DNA of 64,000 nucleotides from positions 1,455,690-1,519,689 of the forward strand of contig CP137674.1 in the NCBI GenBank assembly GCA_037976565.1, given 5' to 3'. The notes under the pieces were generated by a model that had not been told where the DNA came from, searched no databases, and saw only the letters and a list, made by a program, of their open reading frames with translations. A program made the translations under genes and the position numbers. Source of the DNA: Mesocentrotus franciscanus. Its lineage: Eukaryota > Echinodermata > Echinoidea > Camarodonta > Strongylocentrotidae. Positions 1-14,431 of the stretch are shown here, one piece after another; position 1 is the stretch's first letter; each line of letters begins with the position of its first letter.

Positions 1-2217
1 ATTGATAATCAATTCTAAGCGCTTTACAATGATATTATTACCCCGGTCATAGGATACAATGCAAACAAGCGCACATTGTGTGCACCATCTCCACTCCCTG
101 GGAGCATTCCTTCCAAGTGGCTCATGGGCATTGGGAAGATCGTTCACTTAAAGACTTTAACCTCCTACCGGGTCCCCAATACACACCTGAGTAGAGAGCA
201 GCAATAATTGTGGATAAATTGTCTTGCTGTAGGACAAAAGGCAGTGGGCATGGTTCGAACTCGGGATCTCATTATCGGAAAGCGTGCGCTCTACCAATCT
301 TGACAAACCACATCCACATGAATAGTTACCTCAATGTGCATAGCGCGAAATCCTGAATATGCTAGTACAGGGAATTCGGTCAGATGACCCCTTGATCGAC
401 GCCTAGATCACAAATGAAATAGTAATCATATACAAATAATGTCCCCATACCCCGGTGTAATACTGGTTAATTCGAGTGCCCTCTTGTTTCGGAGATGCAA
501 AGTGCAAAAATGAAAGTTTTGAATCATGATATTGTTTCGATTTATATAGCGCCTATATGATTGATAATCAATTCTAAGCGCTTTACAATGATATTATTAC
601 CCCGGTCATAGGATACAATGCAAACCAGCGCACATTGTGTGCACCATCTCCACTCCCTGGGGAGCATTCCTTCCAAGTGGCTAATGGGCATTGAGAAGAT
701 CGTTCACTTAAAGACTTTAACCTCCTACCGGGTCCCCATGTACACACCTGAGTAGAGAGCAGCAATAATTGTGGATAAATTGTCTTGCTGTAGGACAAAA
801 GGCAGTGGGCATGGTTCGAACTCGGGATCTCATTATCGGAAAGCGTGCGCTCTACCAATCTTGAAAACCACATCCACATGAATAGTTACCTCAATGTGCA
901 TAGCGCGAAATCCTGAATATGCTAGTACAGGGAATTCGGTCAGATGACCCCTTGATCGACGCCTAGATCACAAATGAAATAGTAATCATATACAAATAAT
1001 GTCCCCATACCCCGGTGTAATACTGGTTAATTCGAGTGCCCTCTTGTTTCGGAGATGCAAAGTGCAAAAATGAAAGTTTTGAATCATGATATTGTTTCGA
1101 TTTATATAGCGCCTATATATGATTGATAATCAATTCTAAGCGCTTTACAATGATATTATTACCCCGGTCATAGGATACAATGCAAACCAGCGCACATTGT
1201 GTGCACCATCTCCACTCCCTGGGAGCATTCCTTCCAAGTGGCTCATGGGCATTGGGAAGATCGTTCACTTAAAGACTTTAACCTCCTACCGGGTCTCCAA
1301 ATATACACCTGAGTAGAGAGCAGCAATAATTGTGGATAAATTGTCTTGCTGTAGGACAAAAGGCAGTGGGCATGGTTCGAACTCGGGATCTCATTATCGG
1401 AAAGCGTGCGCTCTACCAATCTTGACAAACCACATCCACATGAATAGTTACCTCAATGTGCATAGCGCGAAATCCTGAATATGCTAGTACAGGGAATTCG
1501 GTCAGATGACCCCTTGATCGACGCCTAGATCACAAATGAAATAGTAATCATATACAAATAATGTCCCCATACCCCGGTGTAATACTGGTTAATTCGAGTG
1601 CCCTCTTGTTTCGGAGATGCAAAGTGCAAAAATGAAAGTTTTGAATCATGATATTGTTTCGATTTATATAGCGCCTATATGATTGATAATCAATTCTAAG
1701 CGCTTTACAATGATATTATTACCCCGGTCATAGGATACAATGCAAACCAGCGCACATTGTGTGCACCATCTCCACTCCCTGGGAGCTTTCCTTCCAAGTG
1801 GCTAATGGGCATTAAGAAGATCGTTCAAATAAAGACTTTCCTCCTACCGGGTCCCCATGTACACACCTGAGTAGAGAGAGCAATAATTGTGGATAAATTG
1901 TCTTGCTGTAGGACAAAAGGCAGTGGGCATGGTTCGAACTCGGGATCTCATTATCGGAAAGCGTGCGCTCTACCAATCTTGACAAACCACATCCACATGA
2001 ATAGTTACCTCAATGTGCATAGCGCGAAATCCTGAATATGCTAGTACAGGGAATTCGGTCAGATGACCCCTTGATCGACGCCTAGATCACAAATGAAATA
2101 GTAATCATATACAAATAATGTCCCCATACCCCGGTGTAATACTGGTTAATTCGAGTGCCCTCTTGTTTCGGAGATGCAAAGTGCAAAAATGAAAGTTTTG
2201 AATCATGATATTGTTTC

Positions 2218-2777
2218 GATTTATATAGCGCCTATATGATTGATAATCAATTCTAAGCGCTTTACAATGATATTATTACCCCGGTCATAGGATACAATGC
2301 AAACCAGCGCACATTGTGTGCACCATCTCCACTCCCTGGGAGCATTCCTTCCAAGTGGCTCATGGGCATTGGGAAGATCGTTCACTTAAAGACTTTAACC
2401 TCCTACCGGGTCTCCAAATATACACCTGAGTAGAGAGCAGCAATAATTGTGGATAAATTGTCTTGCTGTAGGACAAAAGGCAGTGGGCATGGTTCGAACT
2501 CGGGATCTCATTATCGGAAAGCGTGCGCTCTACCAATCTTGACAAACCACATCCACATGAATAGTTACCTCAATGTGCATAGCGCGAAATCCTGAATATG
2601 CTAGTACAGGGAATTCGGTCAGATGACCCCTTGATCGACGCCTAGATCACAAATGAAATAGTAATCATATACAAATAATGTCCCCATACCCCGGTGTAAT
2701 ACTGGTTAATTCGAGTGCCCTCTTGTTTCGGAGATGCAAAGTGCAAAAATGAAAGTTTTGAATCATGATATTGTTTC
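2218..2777 (-). repeat. Reference unit, minus orientation
   Basis: On the plus strand the order is reversed relative to the right arm. The LINE-like tail begins at 2,218 (GATTTATATAGCGCC), the B box sits at 2,491, the tRNA-like head ends at 2,556 (ACCACATCCAC), and the linker fills 2,557-2,777. The SINE part is 339 bp and the unit 560 bp, the same as in the right arm. Confidence 0.85.
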
Positions 2778-5063
2778 GATTTATATAGCGCCTATATGAT
2801 TGATAATCAATTCTAAGCGCTTTACAATGATATTATTACCCCGGTCATAGGATACAATGCAAACCAGCGCACATTGTGTGCACCATCTCCACTCCCTGGG
2901 AGCATTCCTTCCAAGTGGCTAATGGGCATTAAGAAGATCGTTCAAATAAAGACTTTCCTCCTACCGGGTCCCCATGTACACACCTGAGTAGAGAGCAGCA
3001 ATAATTGTGGATAAATTGTCTTGCTGTAGGACAAAAAGGCAGTGGGCATGGTTCGAACTCGGGATCTCATTATCGGAAAGCGTGCGCTCTACCAATCTTG
3101 AAAAACCACATCCACATGAATAGTTACCTCAATGTGCATAGCGCGAAATCCTGAATATGCTAGTACAGGGAATTCGGTCAGATGACCCCTTGATCGACGC
3201 CTAGATCACAAATGAAATAGTAATCATATACAAATAATGTCCCCATACCCCGGTGTAATACTGGTTAATTCGAGTGCCCTCTTGTTTCGGAGATGCAAAG
3301 TGCAAAAATTAAATTGTTGAATCATAATATTGTTTCGATTTATATAGCGCCTATATGATTGATAATCAATTCTAAGCGCTTTACAATGATATTATTACCC
3401 CGGTCATAGGATACAATGCAAACAAGCGCACATTGTGTGCACCATCTCCACTCCCTGGGGAGCATTCCTTCCAAGTGGCTCATGGGCATTGGGAAGATCG
3501 TTCACTTAAAGACTTTAACCTCCTACCGGGTCCCCATGTACACACCTGAGTAGAGAGCAGCAATAATTGTGGATAAATTGTCTTGCTGTAGGACAAAAGG
3601 CAGTGGGCATGGTTCGAACTCGGGATCTCATTATCGGAAAGCGTGCGCTCTACCAATCTTGAAAACCACATCCACATGAATAGTTACCTCAATGTGCATA
3701 GCGCGAAATCCTGAATATGCTAGTACAGGGAATTCGGTCAGATGACCCCTTGATCGACGCCTAGATCACAAATGAAATAGTAATCATATACAAATAATGT
3801 CCCCATACCCCTGTGTAATACTGGTTAATTCGAGTGCCCTCTTGTTTCGGAGATGCAAAGTGCAAAATAAAAGTTTTGAATCATGATATTGTTTCGATTT
3901 ATATAGCGCCTATATGATTGATAATCAATTCTAAGCGCTTTACAATGATATTATTACCCCGGTCATAGGATACAATGCAAACCAGCGCACATTGTGTGCA
4001 CCATCTCCACTCCCTGGGGAGCTTTCCTTCCAAGCGGCTAATGGGCATTAAGAAAATCGTTCAAATGAAGGCTTTCGTCCTACCGGGTCCCCATGTACAC
4101 ACCTGAGTAGAGAGAAGCAATAATTGTGGATAAATTGTCTTGCTGAAGGACAAAAGGCAGTGGGCATGGTTCGAACTCGGGATCTCATTATCGGAAAGCG
4201 TGCGCTCTACCAATCTTGAAAACCACATCCACATGAATAGTTACCTCAATGTGCATAGCGCGAAATCCTGAATATGCTAGTACAGGGAATTCGGTCAGAT
4301 GACCCCTTGATCGACGCCTAGATCACAAATGAAATAGTAATCATATACAAATAATGTCCCCATACCCCGTGTAATACTGGTTAATTCGAGTGCCCTCTTG
4401 TTTCGGAGATGCAAAGTGCAAAAATGAAATTTTGAATCATGATATTGTTTCGATTTATATAGCGCCTATATTATGATTGATAATCAATTCTAAGCGCTTT
4501 ACAATGATATTATTACCCCGGTCATAGGATACAATGCAAACCAGCGCACATTGTGTGCACCATCTCCACTCCCTGGGAGCATTCCTTCCAAGTGGCTCAT
4601 GGGCATTGGGAAGATCGTTCACTTAAAGACTTTAACCTCCTACCGGGTCTCCAAATATACACCTGAGTAGAGAGCAGCAATAATTGTGGATAAATTGTCT
4701 TGCTGTAGGACAAAAGGCAGTGGACATGGTTCGAACTCGGGATCTCATTATCGGAAAGCGTGCGCTCTACCAATCTTGACAAACCACATCCACATGAATA
4801 GTTACCTCAATGTGCATAGCGCGAAATCCTGAATATGCTAGTACAGGGAATTCGGTCAGATGACCCCTTGATCGACGCCTAGATCACAAATGAAATAGTA
4901 ATCATATACAAATAATGTCCCCATACCCCGGTGTAATACTGGTTAATTCGAGTGCCCTCTTGTTTCGGAGATGCAAAGTGCAAAAATGAAAGTTTTGAAT
5001 CATGATATTGTTTCGATTTATATAGCGCGTATATGATTGATAATCAATTCTAAGCGCTTTACA

Positions 5064-5065
5064 AG
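5064..5065 (-). other. Small deletion in the SINE 3' region of one unit
   Basis: Sequence that normally reads TTTACAATGATATT...CATAGGATAC is shortened to TTTACAAGATAC. About 23 bases just before the LINE-like tail are lost, which explains the short 538-bp interval between the B boxes at 4,728 and 5,266. The flanking sequence is normal. Confidence 0.85.
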
Positions 5066-8000
5066 ATACAATGCAAACCAGCGCACATTGTGTGCACCAT
5101 CTCCACTCCCTGGGGAGCTTTCCTTCCAAGCGGCTAATGGGCATTAAGAAAATCGTTCAAATGAAGGCTTTCGTCTCTTACCGGGTCCCCATGTACACAC
5201 CTGAGTAGAGAGAAGCAATAATTGTGGATAAATTGTCTTGCTGTAGGACAAAAGGCAGTGGGCATGGTTCGAACTCGGGATCTCATTATCGGAAAGCGTG
5301 CGCTCTACCAATCTTGACAAACCACATCCACATGAATAGTTACCTCAATGTGCATAGCGCGAAATCCTGAATATGCTAGTACAGGGAATTCGGTCAGATG
5401 ACCCCTTGATCGACGCCTAGATCACAAATGAAATAGTAATCATATACAAATAATGTCCCCATACCCCGGTGTAATACTGGTTAATTCGAGTGCCCTCTTG
5501 TTTCGGAGATGCAAAGTGCAGAAATAAATTTTGAATCATAATATTGTTTCGATTTATATAGCGCCTATATGATTGATAATCAATTCTAAGCGCTTTACAA
5601 TGATATTATTACCCCGGTCATAGGATACAATGCAAACCAGCGCACATTGTGTGCACCATCTCCACTCCCTGGGAGCATTCCTTCCAAGTGGCTAATGGGC
5701 ATTAAGAAAATCGTTCAAATGAAGGCTTTCGTCTCCTACCGGGTCCCCATGTACACACCTGAGTAGAGAGAGCAATAATTGTGGATAAATTGTCTTGCTG
5801 TAGGACAAAAGGCAGTGGGCATGGTTCGAACTCGGGATCTCATTATCGGAAAGCGTGCGCTCTACCAATCTTGAAAAACCACATCCACATGAATAGTTAC
5901 CTCAATGTGCATAGCGCGAAATCCTGAATATGCTAGTACAGGAATTCGGTCAGATGACCCCTTGATCGACGCCTAGATCACAAATGAAATAGTAATCATA
6001 TACAAATAATGTCCCCATACCCCGGTGTAATACTGGTTAATTCGAGTGCCCTCTTGTTTCGGAGATGCAAAGTGCAAAACTAAATTTTGAATCATAATAT
6101 TGTTTCGATTTATATAGCGCCTATATGATTGATAATCAATTCTAAGCGCTTTACAATGGTATTATTACCCCGGTCATAGGATACAATGCAAACCAGCGCA
6201 CATTGTGTGCACCATCTCCACTCCCTGGGAGCTTTCCTTCCAAGCGGCTAATGGGCATTAAGAAAATCGTTCAAATGAAGGCTTTCGTCTCCTACCGGGT
6301 CCCCATGTACACACCTGAGTAGAGAGAAGCAATAATTGTGGATAAATTGTCTTGCTGTAGGACAAAAAGGCAGTGGGCATGGTTCGAACTCGGGATCTCA
6401 TTATCGGAAAGCGTGCGCTCTACCAATCTTGAAAAACCACATCCACATGAATAGTTACCTCAATGTGCATAGCGCGAAATCCTGAATATGCTAGTACAGG
6501 GAATTCGGTCAGATGACCCCTTGATCGACGCCTAGATCACAAATGAAATAGTAATCATATACAAATAATGTCCCCATACCCCGGTGTAATACTGGTTAAT
6601 TCGAGTGCCCTCTTGTTTCGGAGATGCAAAGTGCAAAAATGAAAGTTTTGAATCATGATATTGTTTCGATTTATATAGCGCCTATATGATTGATAATCAA
6701 TTCTAAGCGCTTTACAATGATATTATTACCCCGGTCATAGGATACAATGCAAACCAGCGCACATTGTGTGCACCATCTCCACTCCCTGGGAGCATTCCTT
6801 CCAAGTGGCTCATGGGCATTTGGAAGATCGTTCACTTAAAGATTTTAACCTCCTACCGGGTCTCCAAATATACACCTGAGTAGAGAGCAGCAATAATTGT
6901 GGATAAATTGTCTTGCTGTAGGACAAAAGGCAGTGGACATGGTTCGAACTCGGGATCTCATTATCGGAAAGCGTGCGCTCTACCAATCTTGACAAACCAC
7001 ATCCACATGAATAGTTACCTCAATGTGCATAGCGCGAAATCCTGAATATGCTAGTACAGGGAATTCGGTCAGATGACCCCTTGATCGACGCCTAGATCAC
7101 AAATGAAATAGTAATCATATACAAATAATGTCCCCATACCCCGGTGTAATACTGGTTAATTCGAGTGCCCTCTTGTTTCGGAGATGCAAAGTGCAAAAAT
7201 GAAAGTTTTGAATCATGATATTGTTTCGATTTATATAGCGCCTATATGATTGATAATCAATTCTAAGCGCTTTACAATGATATTATTACCCCGGTCATAG
7301 GATACAATGCAAACCAGCGCACATTGTGTGCACCATCTCCACTCCCTGGGAGCATTCCTTCCAAGCGGCTAATGGGCATTGAAAATCGTTCAAATGAAGA
7401 CTTTCGTCTCCTACCGGGTCCCCATGTACACACCTGAGTAGAGAGAGCAATAATTGTGGATAAATTGTCTTGCTGTAGGACAAAAAGGCAGTGGGCATGG
7501 TTCGAACTCGGGATCTCATTATCGGAAAGCGTGCGCTCTACCAATCTTGAAAAACCACATCCACATGAATAGTTACCTCAATGTGCATAGCGCGAAATCC
7601 TGAATATGCTAGTACAGGGATTTCGGTCAGATGACCCCCTTGATCGACGCCTAGATCACAAATGAAATAGTAATCATATACAAATAATGTCCCCATACCC
7701 CGGTGTAATACTGGTTAATTCGAGTGCCCTCTTGTTTCGGAGATGCAAAGTGCAAAACTAAATTTTGAATCATAATATTGTTTCGATTTATATAGCGCCT
7801 ATATGATTGATAATCAATTCTAAGCGCTTTACAATGATATTATTACCCCGGTCATAGGATACAATGCAAACCAGCGCACATTGTGTGCACCATCTCCACT
7901 CCCTGGGAGCATTCCTTCCAAGTGGCTAATGGGCATTAAGAAAATCGTTCAAATGAAGGCTTTCGTCTCCTACCGGGTCCCCATGTACACACCTGAGTAG

Positions 8001-9381
8001 AGAGCAGCAATAATTGTGGATAAATTGTCTTGCTGAAGGACAAAAGGCAGTGGACATGGTTCGAACTCGGGATCTCATTATCGGAAAGCGTGCGCTCTAC
8101 CAATCTTGAAAAACCACATCCACATGAATAGTTACCTCAATGTGCATAGCGCGAAATCCTGAATATGCTAGTACAGGAATTCGGTCAGATGACCCCTTGA
8201 TCGACGCCTAGATCACAAATGAAATAGTAATCATATACAAATAATGTCCCCATACCCCGGTGTAATACTGGTTAATTCGAGTGCCCTCTTGTTTCGGAGA
8301 TGCAAAGTGCAAAAATGAAAGTTTTGAATCATGATATTGTTTCGATTTATATAGCGCCTATATTATGATTGATAATCAATTCTAAGCGCTTTACAATGAT
8401 ATTATTACCCCGGTCATAGGATACAATGCAAACCAGCGCACATTGTGTGCACCATCTCCACTCCCTGGGAGCATTCCTTCCAAGTGGCTCATGGGCATTG
8501 GGAAGATCGTTCACTTAAAGACTTTAACCTCCTACCGGGTCTCCAAATATACACCTGAGTAGAGAGCAGCAATAATTGTGGATAAATTGTCTTGCTGTAG
8601 GACAAAAGGCAGTGGGCATGGTTCGAACTCGGGATCTCATTATCGGAAAGCGTGCGCTCTACCAATCTTGACAAACCACATCCACATGAATAGTTACCTC
8701 AATGTGCATAGCGCGAAATCCTGAATATGCTAGTACAGGGAATTCGGTCAGATGACCCCTTGATCGACGCCTAGATCACAAATGAAATAGTAATCATATA
8801 CAAATAATGTCCCCATACCCCGGTGTAATACTGGTTAATTCGAGTGCCCTCTTGTTTCGGAGATGCAAAGTGCAAAACTAAATTGTTGAATCATAATATT
8901 GTTTCGATTTATATAGCGCCTATATGATTGATAATCAATTCTAAGCGCTTTACAATGATATTATTACCCCGGTCATAGGGTACAATGCAAACAAGCGCAC
9001 ATTGTGTGCACCATCTCCACTCCCTGGGAGCATTCCTTCCAAGTGGCTCATGGGCATTGAGAAGATCGTTCACTTAAAGACTTTAACCTCCTACCGGGTC
9101 TCCAAATATACACCTGAGTAGAGAGCAGCAATAATTGTGGATAAATTGTCTTGCTGAAGGACAAAAGGCAGTGGACATGGTTCGAACTCGGGATCTCATT
9201 ATCGGAAAGCGTGCGCTCTACCAATCTTGACAAACCACATCCACATGAATAGTTACCTCAATGTGCATAGCGCGAAATCCTGAATATGCTAGTACAGGGA
9301 ATTCGGTCAGATGACCCCCTTGATCGACGCCTAGATAACAAATGAAATAATAATCACATACAAATAATGTCCCCATACCCC

Positions 9382-9569
9382 ATCTCATTATCGGAAAGCG
9401 TGCGCTCTACCAATCTTGAAAAACACATCCACATGAATAGTTACCTCAATGTGCATAGCCCGAAATCCTGAATATACTAGTACAGGGAATTCGGTCAGAT
9501 GACCCCCTTGATCGACGCCTAGATCACAAATGAAATAGTAATCATATACAAATAATGTCCCCATACCCC
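9382..9569 (-). repeat. Truncated unit 1 (188 bp)
   Basis: At 9,381/9,382 the linker motif CCATACCCC joins directly to ATCTCATTATCGG in the tRNA-like head. About 370 bp are missing: one edge of the linker, the LINE-like tail, the body and the B box. The A-box half of the head and most of the linker remain. Confidence 0.9.
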
Positions 9570-12364
9570 GGTGTAATACTGGTTAATTCGAGTGCCCTCT
9601 TGTTTCGGAGATGCAAAGTGCAAAAATAAAAGTTTTGAATCATGATATTGTTTCGATTTATATAGCGCCTATAATTATGATTGATAATCAATTCTAAGCG
9701 CTTTACAATGTTATTATTACCCCGGTTATAGGATACAATGCAAACCAGCGCACATTGTGTGCACCATCTCCACTCCCTGGGAGCATTCCTTCCAAGCGGC
9801 TCATGGGCATTGGGAAGATCGTTCACTTAAAGACTTTAACCTCCTACCGGGTCTCCAAATATACACCTGAGTAGAGAGCAGCAATAATTGTGGATAAATT
9901 GTCTTGCTGTAGGACAAAAGGCAGTGGGCATGGTTCGAACTCGGGATCTCATTATCGGAAAGCGTGCGCTCTACCAATCTTGACAAACCACATCCACATG
10001 AATAGTTACCTCAATGTGCATAGCGCGAAATCCTGAATATGCTAGTACAGGGAATTCGGTCAGATGACCCCTTGATCGACGCCTAGATCACAAATGAAAT
10101 AGTAATCATATACAAATAATGTCCCCATACCCCGGTGTAATACTGGTTAATTCGAGTGCCCTCTTGTTTCGGAGATGCAAAGTGCAAAAATTAAATTGTT
10201 GAATCATAATATTGTTTCGATTTATATAGCGCCTATATGATTGATAATCAATTCTAAGCGCTTTACAATGATATTATTACCCCGGTCATAGGGTACAATG
10301 CAAACAAGCGCACATTGTGTGCACCATCTCCACTCCCTGGAGCATTCCTTCCAAGTGGCTCATGGGCATTGGGAAGATCGTTCACTTAAAGACTTTAACC
10401 TCCTACCGGGTCCCATGTACACCTGAGTAGAGAGCAGCAATAATTGTGGATAAATTGTCTTGCTGTAGGACAAAAGGCAGTGGGCATGGTTCGAACTCGG
10501 GATCTCATTATCGGAAAGCGTGCGCTCTACCAATCTTGAAAAACCACATCCACATGAATAGTTACCTCAATGTGCATAGCGCGAAATCCTGAATATGCTA
10601 GTACAGGAATTCGGTCAGATGACCCCTTGATCGACGCCTAGATCACAAATGAAATAGTAATCATATACAAATAATGTCCCCATACCCCGGTGTAATACTG
10701 GTTAATTCGAGTGCCCTCTTGTTTCGGAGATGCAAAGTGCAAAAATGAAAGTTTTGAATCATGATATTGTTTCGATTTATATAGCGCCTATATGATTGAT
10801 AATCAATTCTAAGCGCTTTACAATGGTATTATTACCCCGGTCATAGGTACAATGCAAACCAGCGCACATTGTGTGCACCATCTCCACTCCCTGGGGCTTT
10901 CCTTCCAAGTGGCTAATGGGCATTAAGAAAATCGTTCAAATGACTTTCGTCTCCTACCGGGTCCCCATGTACACACCTGAGTAGAGAGCAATAATCATCG
11001 ATAAATTGTCTTGCCGAAGGACAAAAGGCAGTGGGCATGGTTCGAACTCGGGATCTCATTATCGGAAAGCGTGCGCTCTACCAATCTTGAAAAACCACAT
11101 CCACATGAATAGTTACCTCAATGTGCATAGCGCGAAATCCTGAATATGCTAGTACAGGGAATTCGGTCAGATGCCCCCTTGATCGACGCCTAGATCACAA
11201 ATGAAATAGTAATCATATACAAATAATGTCCCCATACCCCTGTGTAATAGTGGTTAATTCGAGTGCCCTCTTGTTTCGGAGATGCAAAGTGCAAAAATGA
11301 AAGTTTTGAATCATGATATTGTTTCGATTTATATAGCGCCTATAATTATGATTGATAATCAATTCTAAGTGCTTTACAATGATATTATTACCCCGGTCAT
11401 AGGATACAATGCAAACCAGCGCACATTGTGTGCACCATCTCCACTCCCTGGGAGCATTCCTTCCAAGTGGCTCATGGGCATTGGGAAGATCGTTCACTTA
11501 AAGACCTTAACCTCCTACCGGGTCTCCAAATATACACCTGAGTAGAGAGCAGCAATAATTGTGGATAAATTGTCTTGCTGTAGGACAAAAGGCAGTGGGC
11601 ATGGTTCGAACTCGGGATCTCATTATCGGAAAGCGTGCGCTCTACCAATCTTGACAAACCACATCCACATGAATAGTTACCTCAATGTGCATAGCGCGAA
11701 ATCCTGAATATGCTAGTACAGGGAATTCGGTCAGATGACCCCTTGATCGACGCCTAGATCACAAATGAAATAGTAATCATATACAAATAATGTCCCCATA
11801 CCCCGGTGTAATACTGGTTAATTCGAGTGCCCTCTTGTTTCGGAGATGCAAAGTGCAGAATTAAATTGTTGAATCATAATATTGTTTCGATTTATATAGC
11901 GCCAATATGATTGATAATCAATTCTAAGCGCTTTACAATGATATTATTACCCCGGTCATAGGGTACAATGCAAACAAGCGCACATTGTGTGCACCATCTC
12001 CACTCCCTGGGAGCATTCCTTCCAAGTGGCTCATGGGCATTGAGAAGATCGTTCACTTAAAGACTTTAACCTCCTACCGGGTCTCCAAATATACACCTGA
12101 GTAGAGAGCAGCAATAATTGTGGATAAATTGTCTTGCTGAAGGACAAAAAGGCAGTGGACATGGTTCGAACTCGGGATCTCATTATCGGAAAGCGTGCGC
12201 TCTACCAATCTTGACAAACCACATCCACATGGATAGTTACCTCAATGTGCATAGCGCGAAATCCTGAATATGCTAGTACAGGAATTCGATCAGATGACCC
12301 CCTTGATCGACGCCTAGATAACAAATGAAATAATAATCACATACAAATAATGTCCCCATACCCC
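9382..12364 (-). repeat. Array block L2: truncated unit plus five full units
   Basis: The block opens with the first truncated unit and continues with B boxes at 9932, 10488, 11039, 11603 and 12163. It looks like an early or extended form of the next block. The unit at 11039 has the CATCGAT body version, that at 11603 the AAGTGCTT tail with an AAAGACC body variant, and that at 12163 the GCTGAAGG body variant. This is the same order as in L3, preceded by two additional units. Confidence 0.75.
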
Positions 12365-12551
12365 ATCTCATTATCGGAAAGCGTGCGCTCTACCAATCTT
12401 GAAAAACCACATCCACATGAATAGTTACCTCAATGTGCATAGCCCGAAATCCTGAATATACTAGTACAGAATTCGGTCAGATGACCCCCTTGATCGATGC
12501 CTAGATCACAAATGAAATAGTAATCATATACAAATAATGTCCCCATACCCC
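12365..12551 (-). repeat. Truncated unit 2 (187 bp)
   Basis: The junction is identical to that of truncated unit 1. It shares the private linker variants AATAATAATCACATAC (just before the junction) and CTGAATATACTAG (after it) with the other truncated copies, which indicates a single origin. Confidence 0.9.
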
Positions 12552-14242
12552 GGTGTTATAGTGGTTAATTCGAGTGCCCTCTTGTTTCGGAGATGCAAAG
12601 TGCAAAAATGAAAGTTTTGAATCATGATATTGTTTCGATTTATATAGCGCCTAAAATTATGATTGATAATCAATTCTAAGGGCTTTACAATGGTATTATT
12701 ACCCCGGTCATAGGGTACAATGCAAACCAGCGCATATTGTGTGCACCATCTCCACTCCCTGGGGAGCTTTCCTTCCAAGCGGCTAATGGGCATTAAGAAA
12801 ATCGTTCAAATGAAGGCTTTCGTCTCTTACCGGGTCCCCATGTACACACCTGAGTAGAGAGAAGCAATAATCATCGATAAATTAGCTTGCCGAAGGACAA
12901 AAAGGCAGTGGGCATGGTTCGAACTCGGGATCTCATTATCGGAGAGCGTGCGCTCTACCAATCTTGAAAAACCACATCCACATGAATAGTTACCTCAATG
13001 TGCATAGCGCGAAATCCTGAATATGCTAGTACAGGGAATTCGGTCAGATGACCCCTTGATCGACGCCTAGATCACAAATGAAATAGGAATCATATACAAA
13101 TAATGTCCCCATACCCCTGTGTAATAGTGGTTAATTCGAGTGCCCTCTTGTTTCGGAGATGCAAAGTGCAAAAATGAAAGTTTTGAATTATGATATTGTT
13201 TCGATTTATATAGCGCCTATAATTATGATTGATAATCAATTCTAAGTGCTTTACAATGATATTATTACCCCGGTCATAGGATACAATGCAAACCAGCGCA
13301 CATTGTGTGCACCATCTCCACTCCCTGGGGAGCATTCCTTCCAAGTGGCTCATGGGCATTGGGAAGATCGTTCACTTAAAGACCTTAACCTCCTACCGGG
13401 TCTCCAAATATACACCTGAGTAGAGAGCAGCAATAATTGTGGATAAATTGTCTTGCTGTAGGACAAAAGGCAGTGGGCATGGTTCGAACTCGGGATCTCA
13501 TTATCGGAAAGCGTGCGCTCTACCAATCTTGACAAACCACATCCACATGGATAGTTACCTCAATGTGCATAGCGCGAAATCCTGAATATGCTAGTACAGG
13601 GAATTCGGTCAGATGACCCCTTGATCGACGCCTAGATCACAAATGAAATAGTAATCATATACAAATAATGTCCCCATACCCCGGTGTAATACTGGTTAAT
13701 TCGAGTGCCCTCTTGTTTCGGAGATGCAAAGTGCAGAAACTAAATTGTTGAATCATAATATTGTTTCGATTTATATAGCGCCAATATGATTGATAATCAA
13801 TTCTAAGCGCTTTACAATGATATTATTACCCCGGTCATAGGGTACAATGCAAACAAGCGCACATTGTGTGCACCATTTCCACTCCCTGGGAGCATTCCTT
13901 CCAAGTGGCTCATGGGCATTGAGAAGATCGTTCACTTAAAGACTTTAACCTCCTACCGGGTCTCCAAATATACACCTGAGTAGAGAGCAGCAATAATTGT
14001 GGATAAATTGTCTTGCTGAAGGACAAAAGGCAGTGGACATGGTTCGAACTCGGGATCTCATTATCGGAAAGCGTGCGCTCTACCAATCTTGACAAACCAC
14101 ATCCACATGGATAGTTACCTCAATGTGCATAGCGCGAAATCCTGAATATGCTAGTACATGGAATTCGGTCAGATGACCCCTTGATCGACGCCTAGATAAC
14201 AAATGAAATAATAATCACATACAAATAATGTCCCCATACCCC

Positions 14243-14431
14243 ATCTCATTATCGGAAAGCGTGCGCTCTACCAATCTTGAAAAACCACATCCACATGAAT
14301 AGTTACCTCAATGTGCATAGCCCGAAATCCTGAATATACTAGTACAGGGAATTCGGTCAGATGACCCCCTTGATCGATGCCTAGATCACAAATGAAATAG
14401 TAATCATATACAAATAATGTCCCCATACCCC
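14243..14431 (-). repeat. Truncated unit 3 (189 bp)
   Basis: Same junction and private variants as the other truncated units. It sits one 1.88-kb period after unit 2 and keeps the A-box half of the head without a B box. Confidence 0.9.

Larger units (their letters stand above)
1..9381 (-). repeat. Array block L1: 17 units, loose two- and four-unit order
   Basis: B boxes start at 252, 813, 1374, 1931, 2491, 3050, 3611, 4168, 4728, 5266, 5823, 6381, 6941, 7499, 8058, 8620 and 9179. Units reading GTCTCCAAATATACACC in the body (near 1290, 2408, 4650, 6860, 8540 and 9100) are interspersed with units reading GTCCCCATGTACACACC. The units at 1374 and 2491 are two units apart and those at 4728 and 6941 four units apart, and each pair is nearly identical in the head and body. 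Order is thus present but not strictly periodic. Confidence 0.8.
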